The position numbers and the translations under genes were made by a program. From contig NC_072467.1 of assembly GCF_027596085.1 (NCBI RefSeq), positions 14,377,976-14,441,975 on the forward strand: a DNA stretch of 64,000 nucleotides. The letters run 5' to 3'. Under the pieces are notes generated by a model that saw only the letters and a program-made list of their open reading frames with translations, was not told where the DNA came from and did no database searches. The stretch is from Anoplopoma fimbria (taxonomy: Eukaryota; Chordata; Actinopteri; Perciformes; Anoplopomatidae). This document shows, one piece after another, positions 12,320 through 23,317 of the stretch (within the stretch, counting starts at the first letter, position 1; the number at the start of each line of letters is the position of its first letter).

Positions 12320-13417
12320 GAGCTGTCCACGTATGTGGTGCTGATTCTTTTTTTAAAGCACAGTACTCTCTCACTCTGCTCTCATCTTTCATCTCCCTTT
12401 TCTCTCAGATGTACCAACATCCTCTCTCTCCCCCCTCCATTCACCTCAAACTGTTTCTCTCTATTTTCATTTTCACGCTTTCTTTCCCGCTTCGCCCTTC
12501 CCGGGGACATTAGATAAAAACAAAGCAGCCTTATCGCTGAGCGGCTCTCATTTTCTGGGGTTTTATGCTCATTTCCTTAAATTCTCTGTGACTGGCGTGA
12601 AAAACAAGCACTCGGTGTGGAAGCAGCCCCCGTGTTGCGCTCTCCTACACACAGTGGTGGGTGGAAACAGGAATCACTGCCGCAGCAGCCTCTTTTTCTT
12701 TTTCTTTTTTTTTCTCTCCAAATATTCTCGCAGCAAAAACGGATTAATAATGAAATGAGGTTTTGTTCTCACAAAATAATCAGCGTCTATCACCTAACAG
12801 AATCTTTTTAAGTCTCCTTCTGTTGGAAAGATAACTGCGACTGATCTTCTTCTTCCAGTTTCAGCTCTTGTTTGTTTCTTTTTGTTTTTTTACCATTTCA
12901 TTTGCTGTGCTGTGTGATCCTAATGCACTGTGATGTGTGTTGACTGCTGCCAGCTGAAAGGCTTCGCACAGAATCAAATGGTGGTGGTGGTGGGACACTG
13001 AGGAGACAGGGGGGAGTGAATCCCTGCACATGATCGAGCGAGAGGATGAAACGCTCAGCACCCCCCCCCCCGAAAAAACTTGACGAGCGTGTTCAAAATA
13101 AAAAGAACTCCAACACGCTGAACTTTTCACAGAGGGGTGCCAGTCTTTATACTGACTTCCTGATGTTTGCAGAGACCCGCAAATATTTCAATGCACACTC
13201 TGTAGCAAAGGCTACAGTACAGCACCATAATCCAGCACTTGTCATTATAACTGCACGATTGGTTGAGCGAAACTGACGTTTTTGGATCGATACTGATTTT
13301 TAGAGTTTTTAAGAATAAATAAAAATGACAATAACGACTGGTAGCAATTTAAACACATAATAACAATCTCAATTAAAGTTGAACGATATTGGTAAAAAAA
13401 AATATATTATTACTTAA
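12320..13417. other. non-coding, pyrimidine-rich patches
   Basis: It contains CT-rich stretches (12360-12490, 12690-12720) and a 12-base C run near 13060. Short open frames overlap here but show no domain. Confidence 0.5.
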
Positions 13418-13480
13418 ATATTATTACTGATATTAAGACATATCAGTAATAATATGTCTTAATATATATTATTACTGATA
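13418..13480. repeat. overlapping palindromes, three related arms
   Basis: ATATTATTACTGATAT (13418-13433) pairs perfectly with 13440-13455 around the loop TAAGAC, and the first 15 bases of the arm recur directly at 13466-13480. The loop TAAGAC is itself complementary to GTCTTA at 13456-13461, so a second hairpin excludes the first. Confidence 0.9.
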
Positions 13481-14653
13481 ACAAAAACAAAGAAATGTCC
13501 TCTTTTATGAAAATGTTTAGGTAAAATGCATCAATTTGGTGCACTTTGAGAGCAAAGTTAGTGGCTTTGTAGGCATTTTCTTTCTCTCCTAACAAATGTA
13601 ATCATACACACATTGGTTGTACGGATGTGAACGGGGATGACAAGAGAAAAAAATTGCTCCAAAAATGTGCGGTAAACAAGACAGACTTCGTGTTTCAAGA
13701 CGGGTCAAGTGGGTTGCAAAAATCGCCGCACACCCTTCGCACCAAGGACGGCCCGTAGCCTGTAGGTAATCAACACGGTTAGGCTGCAGCAGAATTGATT
13801 TCATTCTCAATTCATCAACTGTTTATTTGGGTTTAAAGATCTTTACTTTATATAATAACAGGTACCAACATATCATCTTTGTGGTTTTATGATATAATAG
13901 TAGTTTTCTTCAACCAACAGTCAGCTAATGGATTCAATGTTTCAGAACTTAATGCCTTTCATGAGTAAAGTACAGGGAGTCTGATGTGATGGATCATCCA
14001 TCTCGAGCCAGTTTCAATCTCCTTAGAAATTGAAATGAATGTAAATCAATCTCTCACTGGAAGGTGAAAGAAAAACCAATTCAAACATCATAACTGCTAT
14101 TGTATCTTTTGGTTAATGCTCAAGCAGTGATGTGAATGTTTTGAAGTAAATAGTCTAAATTGTTTGAATGAAAGGCTTTCAATCAGAAGCACTGCTACCA
14201 CACTTTACTGTGATGTGTTTCCCTGTGCACTCTGACAGTCCCGGGTCTCCCCTCTCTCATGAGTCACTGTGTGTGGAAGCGTAAAGATCGGGTTCATTTC
14301 ACCGTGAGCGTCAACGAGCTTGAATTGACACGGACAGAGGAAGCGATCCGAACGAGGATCTGGGTTTGTTTTTTTTGGCCTTTCAAGGAAAGCAGTGACA
14401 GCTCACATCAAACCGCTAGTGCCGCTGAGTTGCAGAATGCAGCGAGAGATGGGACACTGATATGCAGAGACAATTTGTGTGTGTACATGTGTGTGTGTGT
14501 GTGTTTTGCGGTCTAAATAAGAGAGCACAGGTCAGAGAGCATAGGTATAGAGTGGCAGTTCTGCGTCTTACCACAACAATGACCTGATGGACTACAGCCT
14601 CTGAGAGCTGGGTTACATGTTGTTAAATATAAAATCCCTAAGAGCAGAAAGAA
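13481..14653. other. non-coding, nothing recognised
   Basis: Unique sequence. The 14259-14516 frame and the minus-strand frame at 13589-13810 have no recognisable features. Confidence 0.5.
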
Positions 14654-14678
14654 ACACACACACACACACACACACACA
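14654..14678. repeat. (CA)12 microsatellite
   Basis: A short CA run. Confidence 0.95.
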
Positions 14679-14940
14679 TCCATGCACGAATACAGCTACA
14701 ATGTGGCGAAAAAGGAAACTCATGTAAAAAATGTTGATCTTTTATCTTGACGCCCTGTCGACATTGTTTTCGACTTTCACTCCACCAAAGCCAAGTGAGG
14801 TGAACTGAGCCGGAGGTGTACAGGGCAGCGCGTCCCCAAACTCAATGTCAGACAACACACAGATTCTAGCATGACGCGATGGAGCCATTATTTCCCATTA
14901 GCTCATTGCACTGGCAAAGGAAAAAAGGGATGGAAATTTA

Positions 14941-15500
14941 GTAGGGATGGGTACCAATGGACCAGTCTTAAACTGGTACTGGTTCTTCATTTGTCAGAAC
15001 TAAATTATTACTTGAAACCTAATCTGCAGTTTGAGGCCCACTGAACATTGTTGGTCGCTAAATGACTAATTCAGTTGATGTCATCGCAAATGAAATAGTT
15101 CAGGCGTATCCTGACTTTAGTTGAACAATGTCGGCACACGTTCTGACACAAATCTTTGTCAAGTGGGCTCAGCTAACGCAATTTATCTGGGCTAAGACGA
15201 CTAGCATGTGAGGACTAGCATGCTCGCAGAGTTACCGGTAACACAATTTGTTTAAGTCCTGTGCCCTGACCAATGGGCCATCCTGACCACACCTACTCAA
15301 GGTCAATGCCTGACCTCAACCAATCGGCTCGGCCTCAACCAGCTATCCAGGGCCGGTCTTGCCAAGAAATGCAGTAAGATTTATAATTGCGCACTGCCTG
15401 CTGTTGAAAAAACTATCCATGCTGCTACTGCTGATACATTGGTAAGCATTGTCATGGTTCTGCTTGTTTTCTGTTAAAAGGATTGGTTCTTGTTAAATTT
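14941..15500 (+). mobile_element. possible decayed hAT-like element
   Basis: It starts GTAGGGATGGGTACC and is followed by a repetitive-looking segment with CCAATGGGCC and CCAATCGGCT words. The first motif resembles the ends of fish hAT-type non-autonomous elements, from memory. No matching right end or duplication is clear, so the assignment is weak. Confidence 0.3.
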
Positions 15501-15869
15501 ATAATACTTACACGCCATATGTACGCTGAGAGAATAACAGGTCGCTGTGATCATTACTTTGTAGCGCCCCAACACTGTTAAAGATTACGCGGGAAGTGTT
15601 TCATTGCTGAGGTGTGACAAAACATCTGCAATGATCCAAAACACACCAATGAGGATGAACAATACCAACTTGATTTCTCTAAGTCAAACTCCTAAAACCT
15701 CATTTTAGCTTAAGCATAATTTCAGAATGTATTTCCACACAGAACAAGGATTTAGATATATTTTATTTCAAACAACTCAATAGTTACAAAGGTTAGAATG
15801 CGACACCGCCAGCATCAGTTTGAACACTACTGTTGACATCTGCTCACGCTGGCTGGCTGCATAACTTAA

Positions 15870-16404
15870 AGTGGCCCTATTATGCTTTTCCAATTTTCAC
15901 TCTTCTTTAGTGTGTTATATATATTTTTGTACATGTAAAAGGTCCGTAGAGTGCCAAATGTCCTCGCCTAAAATGAGTTACCCTCCCCCTCAGAAGCTCC
16001 TGAGCTGCCTGAAACGGCTCCATTGAATTATCTCCTTCACTTCTGTAACTTTATGAGGTCATAATGTTACGGAAGTGACGTAAAACTCCTTCCGGCTAGT
16101 TTGGCCCTCAAACAACAAAAGAGAGAGACGGAGCTGAAGCTCCGGAGGAAGAGTTTTTTGAAATGTGAAACGTTGACCAATCACAACAGAGCGGGCTAGC
16201 TGACCAATCAGGGCAGACTTTGCTTTCTGGAGGGAGGAGCAAGCGCTACAACAGAGCATTTCAGAGAGAGGGTGAGAAGAGGTGGTGCAAGACAGCCAGG
16301 ATGAGAAAAACAAGGCGGATTATGAGCATTAACGCATGTAAACATGTTGTAACTGTAACTTGAGATAAAAATATGCACACGGAAAATAGCATAATAGGGC
16401 CTGT
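15870..16404 (+). mobile_element. TTAA-flanked MITE, 535 bp, family 1
   Basis: TTAA at 15866-15869 and 16405-16408 flanks an element with inverted ends GGCCCTATTATGCT on the left and AGCATAATAGGGCC on the right (one extra AT inside the right arm). Inside are two CCAATCA words and a segment (about 16190-16330) clearly related to 43220-43360. There is no transposase, so it is non-autonomous. TTAA duplication points to a piggyBac-like mechanism, but the family is not proven. Confidence 0.8.
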
Positions 16405-16408
16405 TTAA

Positions 16409-18887
16409 GAAGACAATGAAATTGTGCGCAAGATAATAAAAATCACAGGCGACTTCCAGAATGATTGCAACTGCTCAGACATTGAAATGGTTATGTTAGA
16501 ACCAATATGTCTTTAAACTGATTTTCCTTAATCTGGTTTCACTACTTGACCGAATTTCCAGTTGTATGGGGAGGCAAAAACCATGAACAAGTTCCCTTTA
16601 AGCTGCCTCAAAGTCTAAGAAAGTCAAATTTATGGCCCTGTTTCCAATGCAAACTATTCGTACAAAAGGTAGTAACGGAAGTGTTAAAAATTCATGTGTT
16701 CAGGGAAGTTAGCACTTAACACGATTTAGAATTGGATTGTTCTGCACAAGTTGATTGAGAGTTCGTAAAAGGGATATTTTGATATAGTTTGCTCCATTGA
16801 CTTCCATTCATCAAGGATTTACTACTATGTTTTTTGATTCTCCATTCACCATGGAGCCATGCAGGAATAAAAACGCAGTGTTTCCTTCAAAAACTCAAGG
16901 TAACATTAAGAGAGTAATCAATAAAATATTTTTTTTTTGAGGTGAAGTTTTCCTTTAAGCGGTCAGTCAAAATACCGATGCATCCTTTAGTATTTATTTT
17001 TTGTGTCTTTAAGTATCATGTTTTGTAACTGATAGACTGTATGAAAATGCTCAATGCATATATATCAACCATGAGTGTATGGCAAATGAATTATTCAGTG
17101 TGACTTAATGAATTCAGCTCCAACACAACTTCTGATTGTGAATGCTGATCACTTTCTAAGAGGATGACACATGATGCATGAGGACTATCCCGCAGGAGGC
17201 CACACACACACACAGACAAGGATAACTGTCCTGTGAGATGGACTCGATCGACCTTATACTGTAAAGACGCCTCTGGTTTGGTCAGAACTACAGGTACCAT
17301 AAGAACCAGGGTCAGGGCTCAAGACTAAAGGCTTCCCATCGTAGACAGAGCAGTTAACTCACTATTCCCGCGTCCAGGGAGGAAACCCTATTTTTTTCCT
17401 GAAAATGTTTCATTGTGAACAACAAATTTAAAATTAGCAGGAGGAATGCTTGCTAATGTTAGCTGCTCCGTAGTACTGTGTTGCCGACCGGGCAAGCTTT
17501 TCTCCTGCTGATTTCAACATGAATTTGTTAGGTTGCATTGAGTGTTACATTATATTGGTTCAAGCTCTATTCAGTAAAACATTGTATTCAGGGATCTATA
17601 ATTTATAAAAAATACAATGATTTGTTAAAATGTAGGCTTGTAAAACTAGTTTTTTTGGCAAGAAACTTGAATAAACACAGTTGGTTGAAGGAGCAGAATG
17701 AAATAGATATTAGAGAGGGCGTTAAAGGGAGGGATCAATTTGTATATCACAAATTGTGGATTTTCACTGGTATTGGTATTTACTACAAAAGGTTTGCTAT
17801 TGGGAAATCCCAGCATTAAACCAAACAATACATTGTGGTTTTGGGGTCTTTTTGAACTATTCTCATCCAGAGAAAGAAGGATTTCTTGAGAGAAGTTCCG
17901 CCTTCTGTGGTTCTCAGGCTGGTCTCCCAAAGTAAATAGGGTATCTAAAGTGATTTGGGTCCACGGGTGGTTTGTATTCAGTGCCCACACCGGGAATATC
18001 GGGTTTTCACGGATATTTGAAAAACTGGTTCGCGGTTAATCACAAGAAAACTGATATTTAGGCTTAAGAGTTGCGCTTGTGAGCAACTGAGTCATGACTG
18101 CTTTTATCATCCAATGTAAAAGCTGTTTGAAGATATCTGGGCTTATTACCTCTTTGGCTGCGGTGTTCTCTGTCATCAAAAGACAAAAAAAGAAGGAATT
18201 TAGGGAGATACTGCAGTGAGCGAACGGGAAGGTTAATAAATCAGGAAATGCTTTTTTGTGCTGTACTTTTTTCACGAAGTGGGCCTCCCAGATCATCTTC
18301 TGGTAGCTCGTTCAAAGTAAAAAGAAAAAAACTAGGATCAACTTCTAGGGTTTTTAAATATCAATTACTTGAGATACAATCTGATTCACATTGATGTATA
18401 ACTGCAGCATTCTAAGTAATTTTGGTCAAGGTCAACTTGACCAGAAAAGGACTGCCTGCCACCAGAAAAAAAATCTGATCTACCTTATGGTTTATGGGAA
18501 AAGATTATTTCATTGAATGTTCGACCACGACAAGGGCACAGAATCCCATAATTACCTTTTCTCAAACATTTTTGGATGGGATTTACATGGATTGAAAGGT
18601 TTAAAATGACGACATATGATCAAAAGACCAAACACCTGTATGTTGCCTTATTACTCATACAGTAATGATTGGGACATTTAGCCTCTGACTTGATCCAATG
18701 AGCTCAGTTTAATGAGCCTTTTCCTCTACATTGAAGTTGTGTTTATAGATTAGGATTAGGTTAAAATAAGGTTAACGCATTCTAAAGCGTTTTAAGGTAG
18801 GATGGCCTGTGTAATGTAGTACTGGTTTACCAGGTCATACAGTATTCAAGCTAGTGTACACAAATATAAAGTTGATGTATGGATTTA
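16409..18887. other. non-coding, unassigned
   Basis: No gene recognised. Opposed open frames at 17538-17819 (plus) and 17646-17990 (minus, 114 codons) have no domain that I can name; an old LINE scrap is possible but unsupported. Confidence 0.45.
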
Positions 18888-19385
18888 GTCCCGGGGTGGC
18901 CAAACGACGGCCAGCTGCCAACTTTTAAATGGCCCACTGTTATTTGAAAAAAAATATATATAGAATATAGTTTGAGTATATTCCTTATAAATTAAATTTT
19001 CATTGCACATCTTAGATGGCAACTAAATTTAGTGAAATCTTTACCATTTCTGCCTGTTCTGTTTGTTACATCTGAACATTAGACATACAGTCTTATTGAT
19101 ATAAACTTACATTTGCATTGTTATCTTTTAAGTGGGCGCATAGTCAACAAAACCAATATTTGTTCATTTCAAACTTTACTTATTTACAGATTCACACATA
19201 ACATTGTTATTTTGGGGGGCATTTAGGCCATACACTGTATCAGAGTTTAACAGTACTGATTTTTTTTTTTTTCAAGATCAGCTGATTTTCTTACAGTGTT
19301 ACTGGTTGAAAACTAGGCATTCACTTTGGCCCATGATTCATTATATTTTTCTTTACATGGCCCACAATCAAAACAGTTTAGACTG
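18888..19385 (+). mobile_element. decayed hAT-like non-autonomous element (tentative)
   Basis: It opens CCCGGGGTGGCCAAACGACG, followed by ATGGCCC, and closes near 19357-19385 with CATGGCCCACAATCAAAACA. GGGGTGGCCAAAC openings with nearby GGCCC words are typical of vertebrate hAT-derived elements. Ends and duplication are too decayed to define. Confidence 0.4.
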
Positions 19386-19989
19386 ATATAGACACTAAGA
19401 AGGGTAACCTGTGACCTCCAGTTGATGGATTGGTGAATTGAGAATTTTTAGGCTTGAATTTGGATCCCAAATGTTTGCATTGTGTAGCACACACATAATT
19501 GTCCATTTTTACCCTTATTTAAATTTTAACATTATTTTGGCAAAGGTTTTCTTTCAAGTCTAGGTAAAAAATGTAAATGAGGCCCAGGTTGTAACCACCT
19601 TTCTTCTTCTTCCTCTTTATATATATATTAGTTATTCAAAGTTTTTTTTATTTTATTTCCCACAAGACAAATTCTCCCCCAAAAAAGCAAACTATAAAAG
19701 GATGCATTTCTCTTTTTTCCCCCAAACTGGGGAACATTTTTTTAATAACTGACATCTGTTTGATTCCATCCCATATGCTATTGATGCATATCCAATACAT
19801 GATTTTCTCCCCATTCTAAATATAAACACCAAAGTGTGGAGGTTGTCTCCGCCCAAAAAACAAAGATTAAAAAAAGCCTAAATTCTGCAATCAGAAGATA
19901 ACCTCCAGAACAATTATGAAGAGCACCGACACACAGCTACAGGACCTTTCCCTCGGCTCTGATCTAAAGCAACACCCGCATGCAGCAGC

Positions 19990-19995
19990 ACTTAC
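19990..19995 (-). other. ntrk3: splice donor of ntrk3 exon 1
   Basis: The minus strand reads GTAAGT directly after ...TCC AT, a near-consensus 5' splice site. Reading on would give Met then TAA, so splicing is needed for a useful protein. Confidence 0.9.
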
Positions 19996-20273
19996 ATGGA
20001 GGTGATGTTCTGGAAAAGGTCCTCGATGCTCCCGGTGCTGTTCCCGGCGCTCCCGGTGCCCTGGAAGGACAGCAGCGGGAAGAATTTGCTGTTGTCGGAC
20101 TTATTGCAGTAGATCTCCGTGGGCGAGCAGGTGCAGGTGGGTGGACAGTCCAGCAGGGAGCTCAGGTAGTTGCGAAAGAAGACGCTGAGCAGAAAGACGA
20201 CCTTCCAGCAGCACCGTACCCCGGGGGGGCGACGGACGCCCAGTGCGCCAAACGACGCGCCGAAGCCGTCCAT
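19996..20273 (-). CDS. ntrk3: ntrk3 (TrkC) first coding exon
   Basis: First coding exon of the neurotrophin-3 receptor tyrosine kinase, a neuronal plasma-membrane receptor. It encodes 92 residues plus two bases. Residues 1-20 are Arg/Gly-rich. Residues about 21-41 are a hydrophobic signal peptide (WKVVFLLSVFF within it). Next comes the LRRNT pattern C43-x3-C47-x-C49-x6-C56 (CPPTCTC...TEIYC), then FFPLLSFQG and N-glycosylation sequons at N57, N78 and N89 (QNITS). The cysteine spacing, the TEI.C and FPLL words and the closing NITS match human NTRK3 rather than NTRK1 or NTRK2. The ATG at 20273-20271 has A at -3 and G at +4 and is the first in-frame ATG. The exon ends AT|GTAAGT, phase 2, where human NTRK3 splits an Ile codon. 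Later exons are outside the window or not recognised. Which ntrk3 paralogue it is cannot be told. Confidence 0.93.
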
Positions 20274-20335
20274 GCTGTCACGATTCGAGATCTCCTCGCA
20301 ACTTTGCGGTGCGCCAGCGACGAAAGAAAAAAAAA

Positions 20336-20353
20336 TCAAATCTTCCTGTTCAT
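20336..20353 (-). other. five-codon upstream ORF in ntrk3 leader
   Basis: On the minus strand an ATG at 20353 reads M-N-R-K-I then TGA, ending 62 bases before the main ATG. If the leader includes it, it could modulate initiation at ntrk3. Whether it is transcribed is unknown. Confidence 0.4.
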
Positions 20354-20481
20354 AGTCTGCTCCGCGCGTACGTGGGAGTGCAAATGCGTAACCGGCGCTC
20401 TCCCTGTTTCTCTCAATGGAGTCCAGATGTTAAATCAAGAAGAAGAAAAAACATATCCCCCTAATGTCCGTGCGTATCCAT

Positions 20482-20483
<2 letters not shown>

Positions 20484-20537
<54 letters not shown>
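20484..20537. repeat. (TG)27 microsatellite in ntrk3 leader/promoter
   Basis: An unbroken TG run on the plus strand, CA in the sense of ntrk3, starting 211 bp upstream of its ATG. Confidence 0.97.
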
Positions 20538-20539
<2 letters not shown>

Positions 20540-20998
20540 GGTATGTCAGGGGTTTTGATGATGCCAGTCACGGCTCCACTGTGCGTTCTTTTAAAAAAAC
20601 GCACCGCCGGGAAGGAAAAAAAGGAACAAGAAATCCCGAAAATAGTCCAGATCCATGACATGAAGGGGTCTGAGGCGCGTGCAGTCCGGTTGTCTCTTTC
20701 TTCCCCTCCTCTCTCTGCATCGTTTTATGTCATCCCTCCATCTCTCTCACTGTCTCTAACCCTCTCTCTCTCTCTAGCGCTGTTGCTGGTACCAGACGGT
20801 GGGAATGGTGGAGAGACGTAGAAGGAGACGGGGCGGCAAATAGAGAGAGAGGAAGACTCCATCCTCCCGAGCTTCAAGTCCCACCTACTGGACAGAGAGG
20901 AAACAACTGACAAGAGGTGCGCACACGGGCAGTGTTTTCGAAATGGTTCTGACCCCACAGAAATAATAGGAGCTAAACACACATTGTAAGATTTGACC

Positions 20999-21001
<3 letters not shown>

Positions 21002-21065
<64 letters not shown>
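21002..21065. repeat. (CA)32 microsatellite
   Basis: A CA run of 64 bp about 730 bp upstream of the ntrk3 ATG. Confidence 0.97.
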
Positions 21066-21068
<3 letters not shown>

Positions 21069-21242
21069 TACACACATTCATCCCACAACAAGTTGAGCAA
21101 AGAACCATTATGTAAATACACCTGTTTTCAAAGAAGAACTTACATTTTTCAGCGTTGTCATTGGTTCATACTCCCTTTAAAATGCAAAACTGTCTCTGTC
21201 ATGTTTCATTGTTTTTTTTATTATTTATTCTTTTTTTTTTTT

Positions 21243-21260
21243 GGGGGGGGGGGGGGGGGG
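21243..21260. repeat. poly(G)18 after a T-rich run
   Basis: Eighteen consecutive G bases follow a T-rich stretch (21210-21242). The tract could form G-quadruplex DNA and is also prone to sequencing error. Confidence 0.9.
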
Positions 21261-21413
21261 TCAGGAGCAATCTTCAACTAAATTATATATAAATAAACTA
21301 GTTAAAAAAAAAGATTCAGTTAAAGGAATACTCTTATATAGATGTGCGATGGGGATTTCTGGGTAATGTTGTCCAATGTCAAATCTCTATTTAATCTCGT
21401 GACGTGACAAAAC

Positions 21414-21730
21414 TGCAACCTCAGGTTCTAAAAAGTGAAGCCAATGCTGAAGTGCTTTCAACTGGCATTCTCTCTAGTGTCCATCAGGGGGTGACTCCAC
21501 TGATTGTATAGAAGTCTATGAGAAAATTATCCTAGTTCTCTCTTCATTTGTTACCTTAGTAAACATTGTAAACATGAGTTTATGGTCTCAATCTCTCGTT
21601 TTAAGTCTCCTTCAATACAGCATGATGTTCATTTAGTAATTGATGGTGCATTTAGAGTCAAATAGACCATAAAGCAGAGTATGCTTTACGGCGTGGCTAC
21701 CTTTGTGATTGACTGGTCAGTCACTTCCAT
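21414..21730 (+). repeat. interspersed family R1, copy A
   Basis: Shares AAGTGAAGCCAATGC, TATAGAAGTCTATGAGAAAA, AACATGAGTTTATGGTCTCA, TAGAGTCAAATAGACCAT and GGCGTGGCTA with copy B at 23318, in the same order and orientation. A third, rearranged copy is inverted at 39455. No coding sequence. From memory it resembles a repeat common in percomorph fish; class unknown. Confidence 0.85.
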
Positions 21731-22949
21731 TCTCTGGTATCAAAAAAAGCAATGCTTCTGATTTACGACTTGTCTTTAAGATTTTCTAATGTAACAAAAT
21801 AACTTGGTCAGTTGTAGAAAATGATTGTGATTACTGCCTTGAACTAACAGTCCCACAGAAAACCTGGGGCCAAGTTCATTATTATAACACCCAGGTGACC
21901 CACACCTCTGATATGATGCACACACATTTATCATGGCTCATGATATGGTCTATTTCTGACAAATGTAAATTTTGTATTGGATATTCTTGGGCACACCGAA
22001 GTGTAAATCAATAACAATGGATATTTTATTGGCCACCTGGGGGCAGCAGAGCAACACAACATTGATGTAATATAACATAATAATAATGTTAAATGTGTCA
22101 GCAAAACATTTTTTTAACACATCCAGCTGACACAGAGGCACATCCGCTTGGAGTCCAAATTCCACCCTCCTTTTAGCTCTGAGCAGCCAGACAAGTTGGA
22201 AACAAGCCAACAGTACAATTTAATTGATGGGAGTGCTGGACAAATAATATAAAATAAGACCAAAGTTGTGTTTTTGCCTTTGAATACTATTTTTGGACAC
22301 AAGTGTTTCCTCTACCAACACCCCTGGGGTCACATTTGCAACTTCAATCAGGTAGATTTTTTATGATTCTAGCTTTTGAGAATACCAACATCACAAGCGT
22401 GTTGTTTGTTCATCCAACACTGTCATACTACCATATGTAATTAACAGTGAGACCTATAGGAGCCGCCAGTAGGGGTTTAGACATGAGCCAGACCGAGCAA
22501 TGAACTAGAACGACTCTCCAAAATCCCAAATGACAAAGTCCTTGAACGTTGAATACCAATGTGTTTTGTTTTTTTACAATAATTATTCCTTCAATATCTG
22601 CATAATTGACCGACTCAACCAAATTGAACGCACTTTGAGAGGCCAATACTAAAACGACAATCCAAAGTCCTGACATCCTTGACAAAGTAATCCCCTCAGA
22701 CACAGATAGCTGAGTCATGGCGTCACAGTGTGTGCTCCCTCCCTCTGACTTTGTCTGCCTTTGTGTATTTAGTTTTCTTTCTCCTCGGGATAATGCTGCT
22801 GCTTTTTAAAAGCTCCACTTAAACTGAGAATAAAGGTTAAAAATCTTCCCCCACTACAAAGCGCAGATGAAACTGTGCTGGATCAAGAACACCTGTAGGC
22901 TTAGCAAACAGTTTGATGTTCAGTTCAGGGAGCGGAGAAGCTGCAGTAG

Positions 22950-22950
<1 letters not shown>

Positions 22951-23036
<86 letters not shown>
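22951..23036. repeat. (AC)43 microsatellite
   Basis: An unbroken AC run of about 86 bp. Confidence 0.98.
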
Positions 23037-23038
<2 letters not shown>

Positions 23039-23317
23039 AACACTGTCAGCTGGGTTTAAGGGTTCCAATACTCAAGAGACTGAGGAGCCACGGGTAATAA
23101 ACTCTAAAATGAAACCAAATTCTTTGTTCACCTACAATAAAAGCTCTCTGATTTAGTCAAGATCAGGAATTAACATGTAGGTATACTTATGTGTATGCCT
23201 TCGTTTTTGTTGTTATACACCATTTTTTAAAGATTGTGTCAGTTTTATCTAAACCTTGCTACATCAATTCAAATTATTTATTCATTTTTACATCTTTCTT
23301 TCCATTAGTAAAAAAAT

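Larger units (their letters stand above)
1..19995 (-). other. ntrk3: ntrk3 intron 1 (partial, inferred)
   Basis: The ntrk3 exon at 19996-20273 ends in a GTAAGT splice donor on the minus strand, so sequence at lower coordinates should be intron. I looked by eye for the next leucine-rich-repeat exons on the minus strand and did not recognise one; such exons are only about 70-75 bp and easy to miss. NTRK3 introns are very long in mammals, so an intron running off the window is plausible. The interval holds mobile elements, microsatellites and unique AT-rich DNA. Confidence 0.6.
20274..20950 (-). promoter_or_regulatory. ntrk3: presumed ntrk3 5' leader and proximal promoter
   Basis: Sequence directly upstream of the ntrk3 ATG. 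It is richer in G+C and CpG than its surroundings (for example 20360-20400 and 20640-20690). It has CT/GA-rich stretches at 20690-20780 and 20840-20860 and a GGGGCGG GC box at 20829-20835. No clear TATA box is seen. The transcription start cannot be placed from sequence alone. Confidence 0.45.

Noticed and set aside
17538..17990. Opposed open frames on both strands.
   Set aside because: No recognisable motif; both strands open over the same AT-rich DNA points to chance. A LINE origin was considered but could not be supported.
19980..20558. 192-codon plus-strand frame opposite ntrk3 exon 1.
   Set aside because: It is the antisense of the GC-rich exon and leader and runs into the (TG)27 tract; the minus strand explains the sequence better.
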